From a bacterium (lineage in GTDB: Bacteria > Bacillota_I > Bacilli_A > RF39 > UBA660): a DNA stretch of 54,864 nt. Location of the stretch: NCBI GenBank assembly GCA_030531905.1, contig JAUNMG010000007.1, positions 1-54,864 on the forward strand. The letters run 5' to 3'. Shown here in pieces: positions 54,494 to 54,864 of the stretch (position 1 is the first letter of the stretch; the number at the start of each line of letters is the position of its first letter). A program made the position numbers and the translations under genes. The notes under the pieces were generated by a model. That model was not told the origin of the DNA. It made no database searches and saw only the letters and a program-made list of their open reading frames with translations.

Positions 54494-54864
54494 ATGAGAG
54501 TTTTTTATATTTTTAAAATCAAAGAGGAATTCAAATATTTATATAAAGATAATCCATCATCTCTTTATAATTTGCTAAAACAAATATATTATTTAGGAAA
54601 AGATGATATTTCTTATGGTGAAAATATTTTTCATCAATTAACAGATGAGATAGATAGTGATAGTTTAGACAGAAACTTATTTATAAAACTGCATAAAGAA
54701 ATTCCTTATAGTAAAAGGGATAATGTTCATATAATGAATAATTTATATAAAGATGAAGTTAGTAGAATGAAAATAAAAAAAGCATTTATCAAGGTAGAAA
54801 CTGAATCTAGTTTTTCATCGTTTTTTAATTACTTATCTTTATATGACGATAATTTCTTTGCTTG
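54494..54864 (+). CDS. sirA: Sporulation inhibitor of replication SirA (3' end outside window)
   Basis: 123 residues visible. The start RVFYIFKIKEEFKYLYKDNP matches the opening of B. subtilis SirA (YYTYLIKEEFANHYF); then SLYNLLKQIYYLGKDDISYG, a helical middle, and FIKVETESSFSSFFNYLSLY. SirA binds DnaA domain I and blocks new replication rounds at sporulation onset; its gene is activated by Spo0A and lies after tkt in Bacillus. Both features are present here. ATG follows GGTGAGA. Overall identity is low, so the call rests on N-terminal motif, synteny and the Spo0A box together. Confidence 0.75.
   Translation, partial: MRVFYIFKIKEEFKYLYKDNPSSLYNLLKQIYYLGKDDISYGENIFHQLTDEIDSDSLDRNLFIKLHKEIPYSKRDNVHIMNNLYKDEVSRMKIKKAFIKVETESSFSSFFNYLSLYDDNFFA

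Overview
This is a very A+T-rich chromosomal window from a low-GC Gram-positive bacterium of the class Bacilli, probably an uncultured gut lineage. The housekeeping clusters are bacillar: dnaG-rpoD-trmK, mraZ-rsmH-ftsL-pbpB, ruvA-ruvB plus queA/tgt, dnaB, and tkt-sirA. Several genes point to an endospore former: two CotY/CotZ-type coat proteins, a YqfQ-like coat protein, a sporulation-type sensor kinase, SirA, and two promoters carrying Spo0A boxes in the same geometry. The walled lifestyle fits the RodA, PBP2B and MraZ genes. Ribosome binding sites are strong GGAGG/GAGGTG types, and many starts here were moved to the ATG behind them.

Layout. 1-8.3 kb: two copies of an Rpn-type nuclease gene flank rodA, spore-coat genes, a Spo0A-box-controlled kinase, rluB and a striking TasA-like surface protein. 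Its C-terminus ends in a GC-rich, codon-patterned cassette that looks like the variable region of a diversity-generating retroelement (DGR). 8.4-16.3 kb: dnaG-rpoD-trmK, a YetF protein, a GH10-like lipoprotein or secreted hydrolase, two type IV pseudopilins and nfo. 16.4-20.9 kb: division cluster with a MraZ operator. 21-23.2 kb: TasA/camelysin-like surface proteins, plus a gene with a G9 tract in its leader. 23.3-33.4 kb: the ruvAB-queA-tgt cluster, split by a 4.3-kb array of sigma-factor and sigma-region-4-like genes with a 597-bp direct duplication. 33.4-41.2 kb: a probable 6S RNA, tcdA, a third TasA paralogue, yqfQ, pilC-pilD, dnaB, an HD protein and tRNA-Arg(CCT).

41.2-50.1 kb: an integrative mobilizable element next to the tRNA. 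It carries a large serine recombinase preceded by a leader peptide and attenuator, a MobV relaxase and a Pycsar anti-phage pair (membrane effector plus pyrimidine cyclase). Four cargo proteins share a Lys-rich C-terminal tail or a small MIGG/KKG module. Two related structured RNAs of about 140 nt each have their own terminator and each sit before a small protein gene. 50.4-54.9 kb: polysaccharide deacetylase, GDPD, tkt and sirA (cut by the window end).

The most unusual items are the DGR-like variable cassette fused to a TasA-type secreted protein, the paired RNA/protein modules in the Pycsar element, and the broken sigma factor with its duplicated region-4-like domains. Three genes are interrupted: the sigma factor and deacetylase by apparent single-base changes in A-runs, and the gene before tgt by an in-frame TAA. 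These could be real inactivation, switching, or sequencing error.
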